This document shows positions 6,383 to 12,681 of a stretch of 16,051 nucleotides of DNA, piece after piece. Source of the stretch: Candidatus Aenigmatarchaeota archaeon (lineage in GTDB: Archaea; Aenigmatarchaeota; Aenigmatarchaeia; QMZP01); the NCBI GenBank assembly GCA_016198605.1, contig JACQIG010000047.1, forward strand, positions 1 to 16,051. The letters are read 5' to 3'. The notes beneath the pieces were generated by a model that did no database searches, was not told the origin of the DNA, and saw only the letters and a list, made by a program, of their open reading frames with translations. How positions within the stretch are numbered: the stretch's first letter is position 1; every line of letters begins with the position of its first letter. The position numbers and the translations under genes were made by a program.

Positions 6383-6577
6383 TTATCTCAGCCTGTTACC
6401 CTTCCCCAGTGCGCTCTTCCACTGCCAGGCGTAGCCGCGGATCCTTGCGGAATTGCCGAAGCCGCAGGCCGAGCAGGCATGGTGGCGGATGTGGTATGCA
6501 TGCTTCCCGCACCTTCTGCATGCTATGTGGACCTTCTTGTTCCTCTTCCCGAATGATGGCGTTCCCTTTCCTACCAT
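6383..6577 (-). CDS. rpl37e: Large-subunit ribosomal protein eL37
   Basis: The 64-aa protein has the family N-terminus GKGTPSFGKRNKKVH and a zinc ribbon with C20-x2-C23 and C35-x2-C38 (CRRCG, CSACGFG), followed by the basic RIRGYAWQ segment. It is a structural rRNA-binding protein of the large subunit found in archaea and eukaryotes. Length is normal for archaea. It lies 61 nt downstream of the LSm gene on the same strand, an arrangement conserved in many archaea, and is probably co-transcribed with it. A GAGG sequence lies a few nt before the ATG at 6577. The 61-nt spacer contains an inverted repeat. Confidence 0.95.
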   Translation of the reverse strand: MVGKGTPSFGKRNKKVHIACRRCGKHAYHIRHHACSACGFGNSARIRGYAWQWKSALGKGNRLR

Positions 6578-6589
6578 ACTGTCCTCTGC

Positions 6590-6612
6590 CTAATCTTATG
6601 CCCTTAGATTAG
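6590..6612. repeat. Inverted repeat between LSm and eL37 genes
   Basis: CTAATCT (6590-6596) and AGATTAG (6606-6612) form a perfect 7-bp stem with a 9-nt loop, 13 nt before the eL37 start codon. It could be an mRNA hairpin near the ribosome-binding site or a processing site; function unknown. Confidence 0.5.
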
Positions 6613-6638
6613 AAAATAGTTAAAAGACATTTAAATGC

Positions 6639-6863
6639 TTACTTGCCTGGCGAGATGTAGACTATGTTGTCCCCGCGGATGAGCACCTTCCCAAGCTTCA
6701 CTTCCTTCTCGCCCTCAATCTTGGCCTCGTCCAGCCAGATGTTTATGTGCGAGTCAAAGGCCTTGAGGATGCCCGTCACGTCCTCGCCATTCTTTGTCTT
6801 CACTATTATCCTTTTGTCTACGGAGCTTCCCAAAACGTCCAATGGTCTTTGCATCGTATCCAT
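6639..6863 (-). CDS. Sm-like archaeal protein (LSm/SmAP)
   Basis: The 74-aa protein has the typical RPLDVL helix near the start. The Sm1 motif follows (VKTKNGEDVTGILKAFDSHINIWLDEA), and then Sm2 (LGKVLIRGDNIVYISPG). These proteins form heptameric rings that bind U-rich RNA and take part in RNA processing and stability. Possible starts are GTG 6866, ATG 6863 and ATG 6854. ATG 6863 is chosen, but the TATA-like TATAAATA at 6883-6890 would place the start site near 6860, so 6854 (MQRPLDVL) is also possible. It is followed by eL37, the usual archaeal neighbour, and is divergent from eS8. Confidence 0.93.
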   Translation of the reverse strand: MDTMQRPLDVLGSSVDKRIIVKTKNGEDVTGILKAFDSHINIWLDEAKIEGEKEVKLGKVLIRGDNIVYISPGK

Positions 6864-6882
6864 CACTATATATTTTTGTTTA

Positions 6883-6910
6883 TATTTATATCCTCGTAAA
6901 GCTTATAAAT
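6883..6910. promoter_or_regulatory. Divergent promoters for LSm-eL37 and eS8
   Basis: TATAAATA on the minus strand (6890-6883) serves LSm with a start site near 6860. TTATAAAT on the plus strand (6903-6910) serves eS8 with a start site near 6932 and a ~20-nt leader that carries GGTGA at 6945-6949. The two boxes are about 20 bp apart. Confidence 0.5.
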
Positions 6911-6952
6911 GTTGGAATTGCGTATAATTGTTGAATCCTACAATTGGTGAAT

Positions 6953-7342
6953 ATGGCTCAATGGCATTTAAGGTCACACAGGAAGCCCACGGGAGGCCTG
7001 CTCAGCAGGCGGGGCAAGAAGAAGAGGTTCCAGCGCGGCTCGGTATTCTTGGAGACCAGGATAGGCGCGAGGGGCGCAAAAATAAAGAGGGTCCGGGGCG
7101 GCAGGCATAAAGTCAAGGTGCTGGCAATAGAGAAGGTCAACGTGGTCAGCAGGAAAACGAAGAAGGCCACGCAGGCAAAGATAATCTCCGTGGTGCAGAA
7201 CGCCGCAAACCCGCACTACATCAGGAGGAACATAATCACGAAGGGCGCGATAGTCAAGACAGATCTGGGACCAGTAAGGATAACCTCAAGGCCTGGCCAG
7301 GACGGGACTGTCAACGGGGTCCTGGTGGAAGAGAAGAAATAA
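6953..7342 (+). CDS. rps8e: Small-subunit ribosomal protein eS8
   Basis: The 129-aa protein begins MAQWHLRSHRKPTGG, the hallmark N-terminus of archaeal eS8, and has a basic middle (RGKKKRFQRGS, IKRVRGGRHKVK). It ends with the conserved NPHYIRRNIITKGAIVKT, then SRPGQDGTVNGVL. It is an rRNA-binding protein of the small subunit found in archaea and eukaryotes. ATG 6953 is chosen over TTG 6944 and GTG 6947 because the family starts at M-x-x-W-H and a GGTGA element lies 3 nt before the ATG. Its TAA stop directly touches the stop of the convergent dehydrogenase gene (7342/7343). Confidence 0.95.
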   Translation: MAQWHLRSHRKPTGGLLSRRGKKKRFQRGSVFLETRIGARGAKIKRVRGGRHKVKVLAIEKVNVVSRKTKKATQAKIISVVQNAANPHYIRRNIITKGAIVKTDLGPVRITSRPGQDGTVNGVLVEEKK

Positions 7343-8527
7343 TCAAACCGGTTCCTGGTTTTCTGGCTTTGTTTCTGCCGCCGGCGCGGCCGCTGCGGGC
7401 TTCGCAGCCTTCTTCGCCATGGCCTTCCTGACGCGCGCGATTGCCATCTCCATCGCGGCGTCCCTCGGCTTCACGCCGGCCTTCCTCGCATGCCTTAGGA
7501 TTTTCCTCGTGTTCCTCACTATCTTCTTCTCCACAAGGTAGAACATGTCCTGGGGGTTCTTCCCCCTGTATTCGGCGTAGCTGGATATCACCCCGCCTGC
7601 ATTGGCTACGAAGTCGGGTATTACCAGCACGCCCTTCTCATGCAGCTTCTGCTCAATCTCCGGCGTCATCGGTATGTTGGCAGCCTCTGCGATAAGCCTT
7701 GCCTTGACATTGTCAATATTCCCCTCGTTTATCGAGTTGGGTATTGCCGCGGGCACCAGTATGTCCACGGGCAGCTCAAACACCTTCCCGCTCGGCAGCA
7801 CCTCGCCTGGCTGGTATTTTGCCACTGTCCCTTCGCGCTGCTTTACCTCCATCAGCCTGCTGTAGTCAAGGCCTTCGGGATTGTATATGCAGCCACCGGA
7901 ATCCGAAACCCCTACAACCTTGAAGCCCTTCTCCGTGAGGTGCTTCATTGCGAACGTGCCCACGTTGCCGAAGCCCTCTATCGCCACGCTGGCGCCACCG
8001 GGCTTTATCTTTGCGAACTTGCATGCCACCATGATTGAATGGAAGACTCCGAATCCTGTGGAGCCGAACTCGTGGGGTATGCCGCACCTCTCCCCGGGGT
8101 ATTCGCACAGGTTGGCAGGCTTGCCCGTTGCCGACCTGAAGTTGCCGTTGCCCTCCACGAAGGCCTTCATCTCCTCCTCCCCGGTGTTCATGTCAGGTCC
8201 GGCAACGTAATACTTCGGGCAGACTGCCTTGATTGCCTTCGCGAATGACCCGATTATCCCAAGCTTCTGCTCCTTTGTGAGTTTCCTGTCATCCGCTATT
8301 ATGCCCGCCTTGCCGCCGCCAAACGGCAGCCCGGCCACGGAGTTCTTCCACGTCATTGTCCTTGCAAGCTTCGCTACCTCGTCTATGGTGACGGAAGGCG
8401 TCATCCTTATGCCGCCTTTGGCAGGCCCGAGGGTGGTGTTGTCTATCACGACAAAGCCGTGCATGCCCGTCTTGTGGTCATGCACTTCCAGTATCTTTTC
8501 AGGCCCGAACTCGTCAAATTGTACCAT
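7343..8527 (-). CDS. Glu/Leu/Phe/Val (ELFV) dehydrogenase, probably glutamate dehydrogenase
   Basis: The 394-aa enzyme shows the ELFV family features: GPAKGGIRM (~34-42), TMTWKN with Lys61, LPFGGGKAGI with catalytic-type Lys73, AGPDMNT with Asp112, and a Rossmann motif GFGNVG at 185-190. DILVPAAIPNSI and IPDFVANAGGV appear later. It catalyses NAD(P)-linked reversible oxidative deamination of an amino acid. The LPFGGGK, PDMNT and VIPDFVANAGG segments favour glutamate, but the short N-terminus and the TTLGPAKGG segment resemble leucine-type enzymes, so substrate is uncertain. An Ala/Pro/Lys-rich tail of ~25 residues is unusual. ATG 8527 is preferred over TTG 8530. A TATA-like box at 8559-8567 gives it its own promoter. 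Confidence 0.88.
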   Translation of the reverse strand: MVQFDEFGPEKILEVHDHKTGMHGFVVIDNTTLGPAKGGIRMTPSVTIDEVAKLARTMTWKNSVAGLPFGGGKAGIIADDRKLTKEQKLGIIGSFAKAIKAVCPKYYVAGPDMNTGEEEMKAFVEGNGNFRSATGKPANLCEYPGERCGIPHEFGSTGFGVFHSIMVACKFAKIKPGGASVAIEGFGNVGTFAMKHLTEKGFKVVGVSDSGGCIYNPEGLDYSRLMEVKQREGTVAKYQPGEVLPSGKVFELPVDILVPAAIPNSINEGNIDNVKARLIAEAANIPMTPEIEQKLHEKGVLVIPDFVANAGGVISSYAEYRGKNPQDMFYLVEKKIVRNTRKILRHARKAGVKPRDAAMEMAIARVRKAMAKKAAKPAAAAPAAETKPENQEPV

Positions 8528-8558
8528 CAATAATCACTTACAATAATTCTCTAGCCTA

Positions 8559-8567
8559 TAATATAAA
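8559..8567 (-). promoter_or_regulatory. TATA box of the ELFV dehydrogenase gene
   Basis: Minus-strand TTTATATTA centred near 8563 predicts a start site near 8537 and a ~10-nt leader before ATG 8527. The box overlaps nothing coding; it lies between the ferredoxin stop and the dehydrogenase start. Confidence 0.45.
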
Positions 8568-8590
8568 TAGCGGCAGAATTAAAATCCGGC

Positions 8591-8839
8591 CTATATTATC
8601 TTCTCCCCAGTGTCTTTCTTGATTATGTGTATCACGTTTACGGGGCAGCCTTCTGCTGCCTGTTTCATGCTCTCCAGGTCTTCCTGCTGTATCTCCTTGA
8701 TGTCCAGGTTGCCTTCCTTGCTTGAGGCTATCAGGTCCGCCTTGCCGTCCGCATTCATCACCCAGTGCTTCTCGCACATGGCGACGCAGACGCCTGCCCC
8801 AATGCAGCCTTCCCTGTCATACTCAACTTTGTATGCCAT
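8591..8839 (-). CDS. Single-cluster ferredoxin, probably [3Fe-4S]-type
   Basis: The 82-aa protein has the pattern C12-IGAGV-C18-VAM-C22 and a distal C65-P. In bacterial-type ferredoxins the ligands are C-x2-C-x2-C...CP; here the second position is Ala15. Three remaining ligands (12, 18, 65) suit a [3Fe-4S] cluster, or a [4Fe-4S] cluster with a non-Cys ligand; C22 is at the position that is free or disulfide-bonded in related one-cluster ferredoxins. It is a small cytosolic electron carrier. Residues 23-62 are an acidic linker where a second cluster has been lost. It follows the second desulfurase gene on the same strand but has its own TATA box, so a role in Fe-S assembly (electron supply) is inference. 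Confidence 0.85.
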   Translation of the reverse strand: MAYKVEYDREGCIGAGVCVAMCEKHWVMNADGKADLIASSKEGNLDIKEIQQEDLESMKQAAEGCPVNVIHIIKKDTGEKII

Positions 8840-8876
8840 AATCGCCTGTGGATTTCTTAGAATTATAGCCGGTATG

Positions 8877-8884
8877 TATTTATA
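8877..8884 (-). promoter_or_regulatory. TATA box of the ferredoxin gene
   Basis: Minus-strand TATAAATA (8884-8877) lies in the 60-bp gap after the NifS-type gene and predicts a start site near 8854, 15 nt before ATG 8839. Confidence 0.5.
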
Positions 8885-8899
8885 TGTTTTCCCTGTTGG

Positions 8900-10051
8900 C
8901 TACCTTGCATTCAGCTTCCGCAGCTCTTCCACTATTCTTGCTGTCTGCTCCGTGGCATAATCAATCTCCTCTTTTGTATTGAGCCTGGACAGGGAGAACC
9001 TCAGCGTGCTGAAGGCATCATTTTTAGAGAGCCCTATTGAGGTGAGCACGTTGCTTGGCTCCACTGACCTTGCCGTGCATGCTGAGCCGGAGGACGCACA
9101 GATGCCTTTTGAGCTTAGCATCATCAGGACGGCTTCGGCTTCCACGCCCCTGAAGGTGATGTTCACGTTGCTGCACAATCTCCTGTTCCCTACAGGGCCG
9201 TTGAACCTGGAATCCCTTATCTTCAGCAGCCCTTTCATTAGCCTGTCCCTCAGGTTCTTCATCTGGATTATGCCCCTGCCGGAATCCTTGAAGGCGAGCT
9301 CGGCTGCCTTAGCAAACCCAACAGCACCAGGCACGTTCTCCGTGCCGGGCCTGAGGCTGTTTCCCTGCTCGCCGCCGGTGTAAACGTTTTCCAGCTTGGC
9401 GCCTGCCCTGACGTAAAGCGCCCCTATCCCCTTCGGGCCGTGTATCTTGTGGCCGTTAAGCGTGAGCAAATCTATACCTGCTTTGGAAACATCAATGGGC
9501 ATTTTTGTATATCCCTGGCATGCATCCACGTGCAGCACAACCCCTTTGCTGCTGCATGCCTTTGCTATCTTCTCCATCTCCTGTATTGTCCCAATCTCGT
9601 GGTTTGCAGGCTGTATGCTCGCAAAAACGGTTTCTTTTGTTATCGCCTTCTCCAGGTTTCCCATGCTGATGAAGCCCTCTCTGTTCACCGGAAGGTACGT
9701 CACCTTGAACCCGCGCTTTTCCAGCATCCTGAACGGCTCCAGTACAGATTTATGCTCTATCGCCGTCGTAATGATGTGCGTGCCTTTGCTTTTCAGCCCG
9801 CCTGCGGCGCCAAGGATGGCTATGTTGTTAGCCTCTGTCCCGCCTGAGGTGAATACCACCTCTTCCCTCTCAGCGCCTATCGTGCCTGCTATTATTTCCT
9901 TGCAGTCATCAAGCGCCTTCTGCGCCTCCATGCCCAGGAAATGCGTGGAAGACGGGTTGCCGTATTTTTCCGCGTAGTAAGGCTTCATTGCCTCCAGCAC
10001 CTCAGGCAAAACAGGCGTGGTGGCGCTATTGTCGAGGTAGGCAATTTTCAT
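8900..10051 (-). CDS. Cysteine desulfurase, NifS/IscS type
   Basis: The 383-aa PLP enzyme removes sulfur from cysteine as a persulfide. Seen: YLDNSATTP at the N-terminus, FTSGGTEANN (~68-76), HVDACQG, the PLP lysine K202 in NGHKIHGPKG, and the catalytic Cys325 in the SSGSACTA loop of group I enzymes. Start ATG 10051 (MKIAYLDNSATTP) is preferred over TTG 10057. It follows sufC after 75 nt, and a TATA-like box at 10071-10078 suggests separate or additional transcription. With SufS in the same cluster this makes two desulfurases of different groups in one locus. It might also serve tRNA thiolation rather than cluster assembly. Confidence 0.93.
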   Translation of the reverse strand: MKIAYLDNSATTPVLPEVLEAMKPYYAEKYGNPSSTHFLGMEAQKALDDCKEIIAGTIGAEREEVVFTSGGTEANNIAILGAAGGLKSKGTHIITTAIEHKSVLEPFRMLEKRGFKVTYLPVNREGFISMGNLEKAITKETVFASIQPANHEIGTIQEMEKIAKACSSKGVVLHVDACQGYTKMPIDVSKAGIDLLTLNGHKIHGPKGIGALYVRAGAKLENVYTGGEQGNSLRPGTENVPGAVGFAKAAELAFKDSGRGIIQMKNLRDRLMKGLLKIRDSRFNGPVGNRRLCSNVNITFRGVEAEAVLMMLSSKGICASSGSACTARSVEPSNVLTSIGLSKNDAFSTLRFSLSRLNTKEEIDYATEQTARIVEELRKLNAR

Positions 10052-10070
10052 AAACAACTATTAATTTTGA

Positions 10071-10078
10071 TTATATTA
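10071..10078 (-). promoter_or_regulatory. TATA-like box of the NifS-type gene
   Basis: Minus-strand TAATATAA centred near 10074 lies ~24 bp before ATG 10051, predicting a nearly leaderless internal transcript within the suf cluster. Confidence 0.4.
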
Positions 10079-10126
10079 AGCGCGAAAATACACAGAACTC
10101 AATTCAGCTCCTGTTACTGGAACATA

Positions 10127-10891
10127 TCAAACCTTCAATCCGGCCCCTTTCTGCACCCACTCATACCCATGCGACTCCAGCTTCTGCACGAGCTCATCAC
10201 CGCCTGACATGGCTATCCTGCCGTCCATCATTATGTGGACCCTGTCGGGCTTTATGTAGTTAAGGAGGCGCTGGTAGTGGGTTATCACAAGGGCGCCCAT
10301 GTGTGGGCCCATCAACTCATTGACACCGTTGGCCACGATCTTTAGCGAATCAATATCCAGGCCTGAATCAGTCTCGTCTAGTATCGCCATCCTGGGCTGC
10401 AGCACTGCCATCTGGAGTATCTCCGTCCTCTTCTTTTCCCCGCCGGAGAATCCCTCGTTCAGGTAGCGGCTTGCGAACGACTGGTCTATCTTTAGGAGAG
10501 CCATTTTCTCTTTCAGGAGCTTGAGGAACTCGGGAACGGGAACAGGCTGTGGCCTAAGCGCATTCAAGGCTGTTCTTAAAAAATTGGAAACCGTCACGCC
10601 CGGTATCTCGGTAGGGTACTGGAAGGAAAGGAAGAGCCCGAGCCTGGCGCGCTGGGTGGGTTTCTCCTTTGTGATGTCTTCCCCCCGGAACACTATCCTG
10701 CCCTGCGCCACTTCATACTTAGGGTGTCCCATTATGGTGTATGCGAGTGTGCTCTTGCCTGAGCCGTTGGGCCCCATGATGGCGTTTATCTCGCCTATGT
10801 TTGCCTGGAGATTGATGCCTTTAAGGATTTCCTGGCCCTCAACATTTACGTGAAGGTTTTCTATTATCAAATCAGGGTTTTGCTGACTCAT
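10127..10891 (-). CDS. sufC: SufC, ATPase of the SufBCD Fe-S assembly complex
   Basis: The 254-aa ABC-type ATPase has Walker A GPNGSGKS (40-47), a Q-loop near LSFQYP, signature SGGEKKR (149-155) and Walker B MAILDETD (168-175). SGLDID follows and the H-loop is His205. FSGGEKKRTEILQM and LDETDSGLDID are diagnostic of SufC rather than transporters. It is soluble and binds SufB and SufD; ATP binding reshapes the complex for cluster assembly. Its ATG overlaps the sufU 3' end by 20 nt, so the two are translationally linked. It is separated from sufBD by sufS and sufU, unlike the common sufCBD order. Confidence 0.96.
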   Translation of the reverse strand: MSQQNPDLIIENLHVNVEGQEILKGINLQANIGEINAIMGPNGSGKSTLAYTIMGHPKYEVAQGRIVFRGEDITKEKPTQRARLGLFLSFQYPTEIPGVTVSNFLRTALNALRPQPVPVPEFLKLLKEKMALLKIDQSFASRYLNEGFSGGEKKRTEILQMAVLQPRMAILDETDSGLDIDSLKIVANGVNELMGPHMGALVITHYQRLLNYIKPDRVHIMMDGRIAMSGGDELVQKLESHGYEWVQKGAGLKV

Positions 10892-11282
10892 ATTTCACGA
10901 TACCATCCTTCAATGCATAAAGGCACAGGAGGGCGCATTTTATCCTGACAGGCCCCACGGGGATGCCCAGCATGCCTATTATGTCCTCCTTCCTTATTCC
11001 GGCGGCGTCTTTTAAGCTTTTGCCCTTCAGCGTTTCCGAGAGCAGCGACATTGAGGAAACGCTTATCGCGCAGCCCCGTGACAGGTGTTTCACTTCCTGT
11101 ATGGTGCCGCTCCCGTTAAGCTTGAGGAATATTTCCACCTGGTCACCGCATAGGGGGTTTACCTCCTTGTGGATTATATCAGCATTCTCAATGCTGCCGG
11201 AATTCCTGGGGCTCTTGTAATGGTCAAGTATGAACTCCCTGTACATGCCTTCGCCTGCGTATGTTGTATCAATTTTTTCCAT
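10872..11282 (-). CDS. sufU: SufU/IscU-like Fe-S scaffold or sulfur relay protein
   Basis: The 136-aa protein has the U-type pattern: MYREFILDHYKSPRNSG near the start and three conserved cysteines, C45 (NPLCGDQ), C71 (GCAIS) and C116 (RIKCALL). It accepts sulfur from SufS and carries zinc or a cluster at these Cys. The spacing between the second and third Cys lacks the ~20-residue insertion of Bacillus-type SufU, so it is intermediate between IscU and SufU. ATG 11282 (MEKIDTTYAGEGMYRE) is chosen; a GTG at 11351 would extend it into the palindromic insert and is rejected. The sequence around its start, including TGATTATG, is repeated 131 nt upstream as a remnant. Confidence 0.92.
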   Translation of the reverse strand: MEKIDTTYAGEGMYREFILDHYKSPRNSGSIENADIIHKEVNPLCGDQVEIFLKLNGSGTIQEVKHLSRGCAISVSSMSLLSETLKGKSLKDAAGIRKEDIIGMLGIPVGPVRIKCALLCLYALKDGIVKYESAKP

Positions 11283-11284
11283 AA

Positions 11285-11413
11285 TCACCACCATGGAAGG
11301 CGTAGCTGAGTGACCGAAGGGAACGAAGTAGCCTCCCTTTTGATCCACCACTTTTGGGAAAAGTGGTGCCTGTACATGCCTTCGCCTGAATATGATGCAT
11401 CTATTGTTTCCAT
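11285..11413 (-). pseudogene. Truncated sufU 5' remnant running into a palindromic insert
   Basis: The frame begins two nt after the sufS stop with METIDASYSGEGMYR, clearly homologous to the start of intact sufU (MEKIDTTYAGEGMYR). About 40 of 46 nt match, and the GGTGTGATT before the ATG also matches. After MYR the similarity ends and the frame continues through unrelated sequence (HHFSQKWWIKREATS...) to a TGA at 11285-11287, two nt before the intact ATG. The 42-codon product is unlikely to be functional. The divergence between copies argues for an old tandem duplicate that lost its body. Confidence 0.75.
11346..11368. repeat. Perfect 10-bp palindrome inserted at the sufU remnant
   Basis: CACCACTTTT (11346-11355), loop GGG, AAAAGTGGTG (11359-11368) form a perfect 10-bp stem with a 3-nt loop. 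It lies immediately after the MYR codons of the sufU remnant and belongs to a non-homologous block of ~80 nt (about 11288-11368). This may be a short dispersed palindromic element or a scar; only one copy is visible in the window. Confidence 0.8.
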
Positions 11414-11415
11414 AA

Positions 11416-12666
11416 TCACACCTTGAATACTGCCTTGGCTTTCCCTATGGCTTCGCAAAGCCTGTCAATCTCCTCCCTTGTGTTGTAAAGGTAGAAGCTC
11501 GCCCGAGCGGAGCCCGTGATGCCCAGCAAATGCATGAGCGGCATTGAGCAGTGGTGCCCGCCCCTTATTGCAATCCCCTCCGCGTTAAGGAGCTCTGCAA
11601 GGTCATGGGCGTGCATGCCCTTGATGTTGAAGGATATCAGGGAAGACCTTTTCTCCGGTGGTGGCCCATATATCTCAATGTTTCCGGCAGAGGAAAGCTT
11701 TTCATAAGCATATCTTACCAGGGATTTCCCATAGCTCTCTATGTTATCCATGCCTATTCCCCGGAGGTAATCTATTGCCGCACCAAGCCCCACCGCCTCG
11801 GCTATGTTGGGCGTGCCCGCCTCGAACTTCCAGGGGAGGTCATTCCAGCGGGACTCCTCGAAGCTGACCTCCCTTATCATGTCCCCGCCGTAGAGGAAGG
11901 GCTCCATTGACCCCAGGGTGTCCTTCTTCCCGAAAAGCACTCCTATGCCGGTGGGCCCTAGCATCTTGTGGCCTGAGAAGGCAAGGAAGTCGCATCCCAG
12001 CTTCCCCACATCAACAGGCATGTGCGGCACGCTCTGCGCGGCGTCTATTGCAAACAGCGCGCCATTCTCGTGGGCTATCTGGCCTATGTGCCTGACGTCA
12101 TTGACTGTTCCAAGGACGTTGGAGACGTGGATGGCGGAAACTATTTTCGTGTTTTTGGTTATGGCGCTCTCTATGCCTTCCCTCTTCAATTCCCCGTTAC
12201 TGCCAATTTCAATGAATTTCAGCCTGGCCCCGGTCTTCCTGGCCGCCTGTTGCCAGGGGACTAGGTTGCTGTGGTGCTCCATCTGCGTGACAACTATCTC
12301 ATCCCCCTTTTTCAGGAGGCCCATGAGGCTGTAAGCCAGCAGGTTTATTGATTCGGTCGTGTTCTTTGTGAAGACAATCTCCTCCATTGATGAAGCGTTT
12401 ATGAAATGCGCCGTTTTCTTGTGCGCTTCCTCGTATGCCAGGGTGGCCTCAATGCTCAGCCTGTGCACGCCCCTGTGGACATTGGAATTGTGCTCCCTGT
12501 AATAGCTGCTCATGGCCTCTATTACCTGCGCCGGCTTCTGGGAGGTGGCCGAATTGTCAAGGTATGCCAGCGGCTTCCCATTGATAAGCCTGCCGAATAT
12601 CGGGAAATCACTCCTTATCTTATCCACTTCCAGCCCGTTTAATTGTGCTTCCATCATTGTAACCAC
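11416..12666 (-). CDS. sufS: SufS, group II cysteine desulfurase
   Basis: The 416-aa PLP enzyme has AYLDNSATSQKP (~34-45), NVHRGVHRLS (~62-71), TQMEHHSN (His131), the PLP lysine K234 in FSGHKMLGPTG, and the catalytic Cys373 in RGGHHCSMPL. The last is the group II (SufS) pattern. It generates persulfide for SufU or SufBCD. A GTG start at 12666 is chosen because GGAGG sits 5 nt before it (12672-12676); ATG 12657 is the alternative. It starts 15 nt after the sufD stop, consistent with an operon. The stop is 2 nt before the ATG of the sufU remnant, the same junction now found before intact sufU. Confidence 0.95.
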   Translation of the reverse strand: MVTMMEAQLNGLEVDKIRSDFPIFGRLINGKPLAYLDNSATSQKPAQVIEAMSSYYREHNSNVHRGVHRLSIEATLAYEEAHKKTAHFINASSMEEIVFTKNTTESINLLAYSLMGLLKKGDEIVVTQMEHHSNLVPWQQAARKTGARLKFIEIGSNGELKREGIESAITKNTKIVSAIHVSNVLGTVNDVRHIGQIAHENGALFAIDAAQSVPHMPVDVGKLGCDFLAFSGHKMLGPTGIGVLFGKKDTLGSMEPFLYGGDMIREVSFEESRWNDLPWKFEAGTPNIAEAVGLGAAIDYLRGIGMDNIESYGKSLVRYAYEKLSSAGNIEIYGPPPEKRSSLISFNIKGMHAHDLAELLNAEGIAIRGGHHCSMPLMHLLGITGSARASFYLYNTREEIDRLCEAIGKAKAVFKV

Positions 12667-12681
12667 TGATGCCTCCGCTAT

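Noticed and set aside
11283..11351. N-terminal extension of SufU from GTG 11351
   Set aside because: The extra residues come from the palindromic insert and are not part of the SufU family; ATG 11282 follows the duplicated TGATT-ATG junction.
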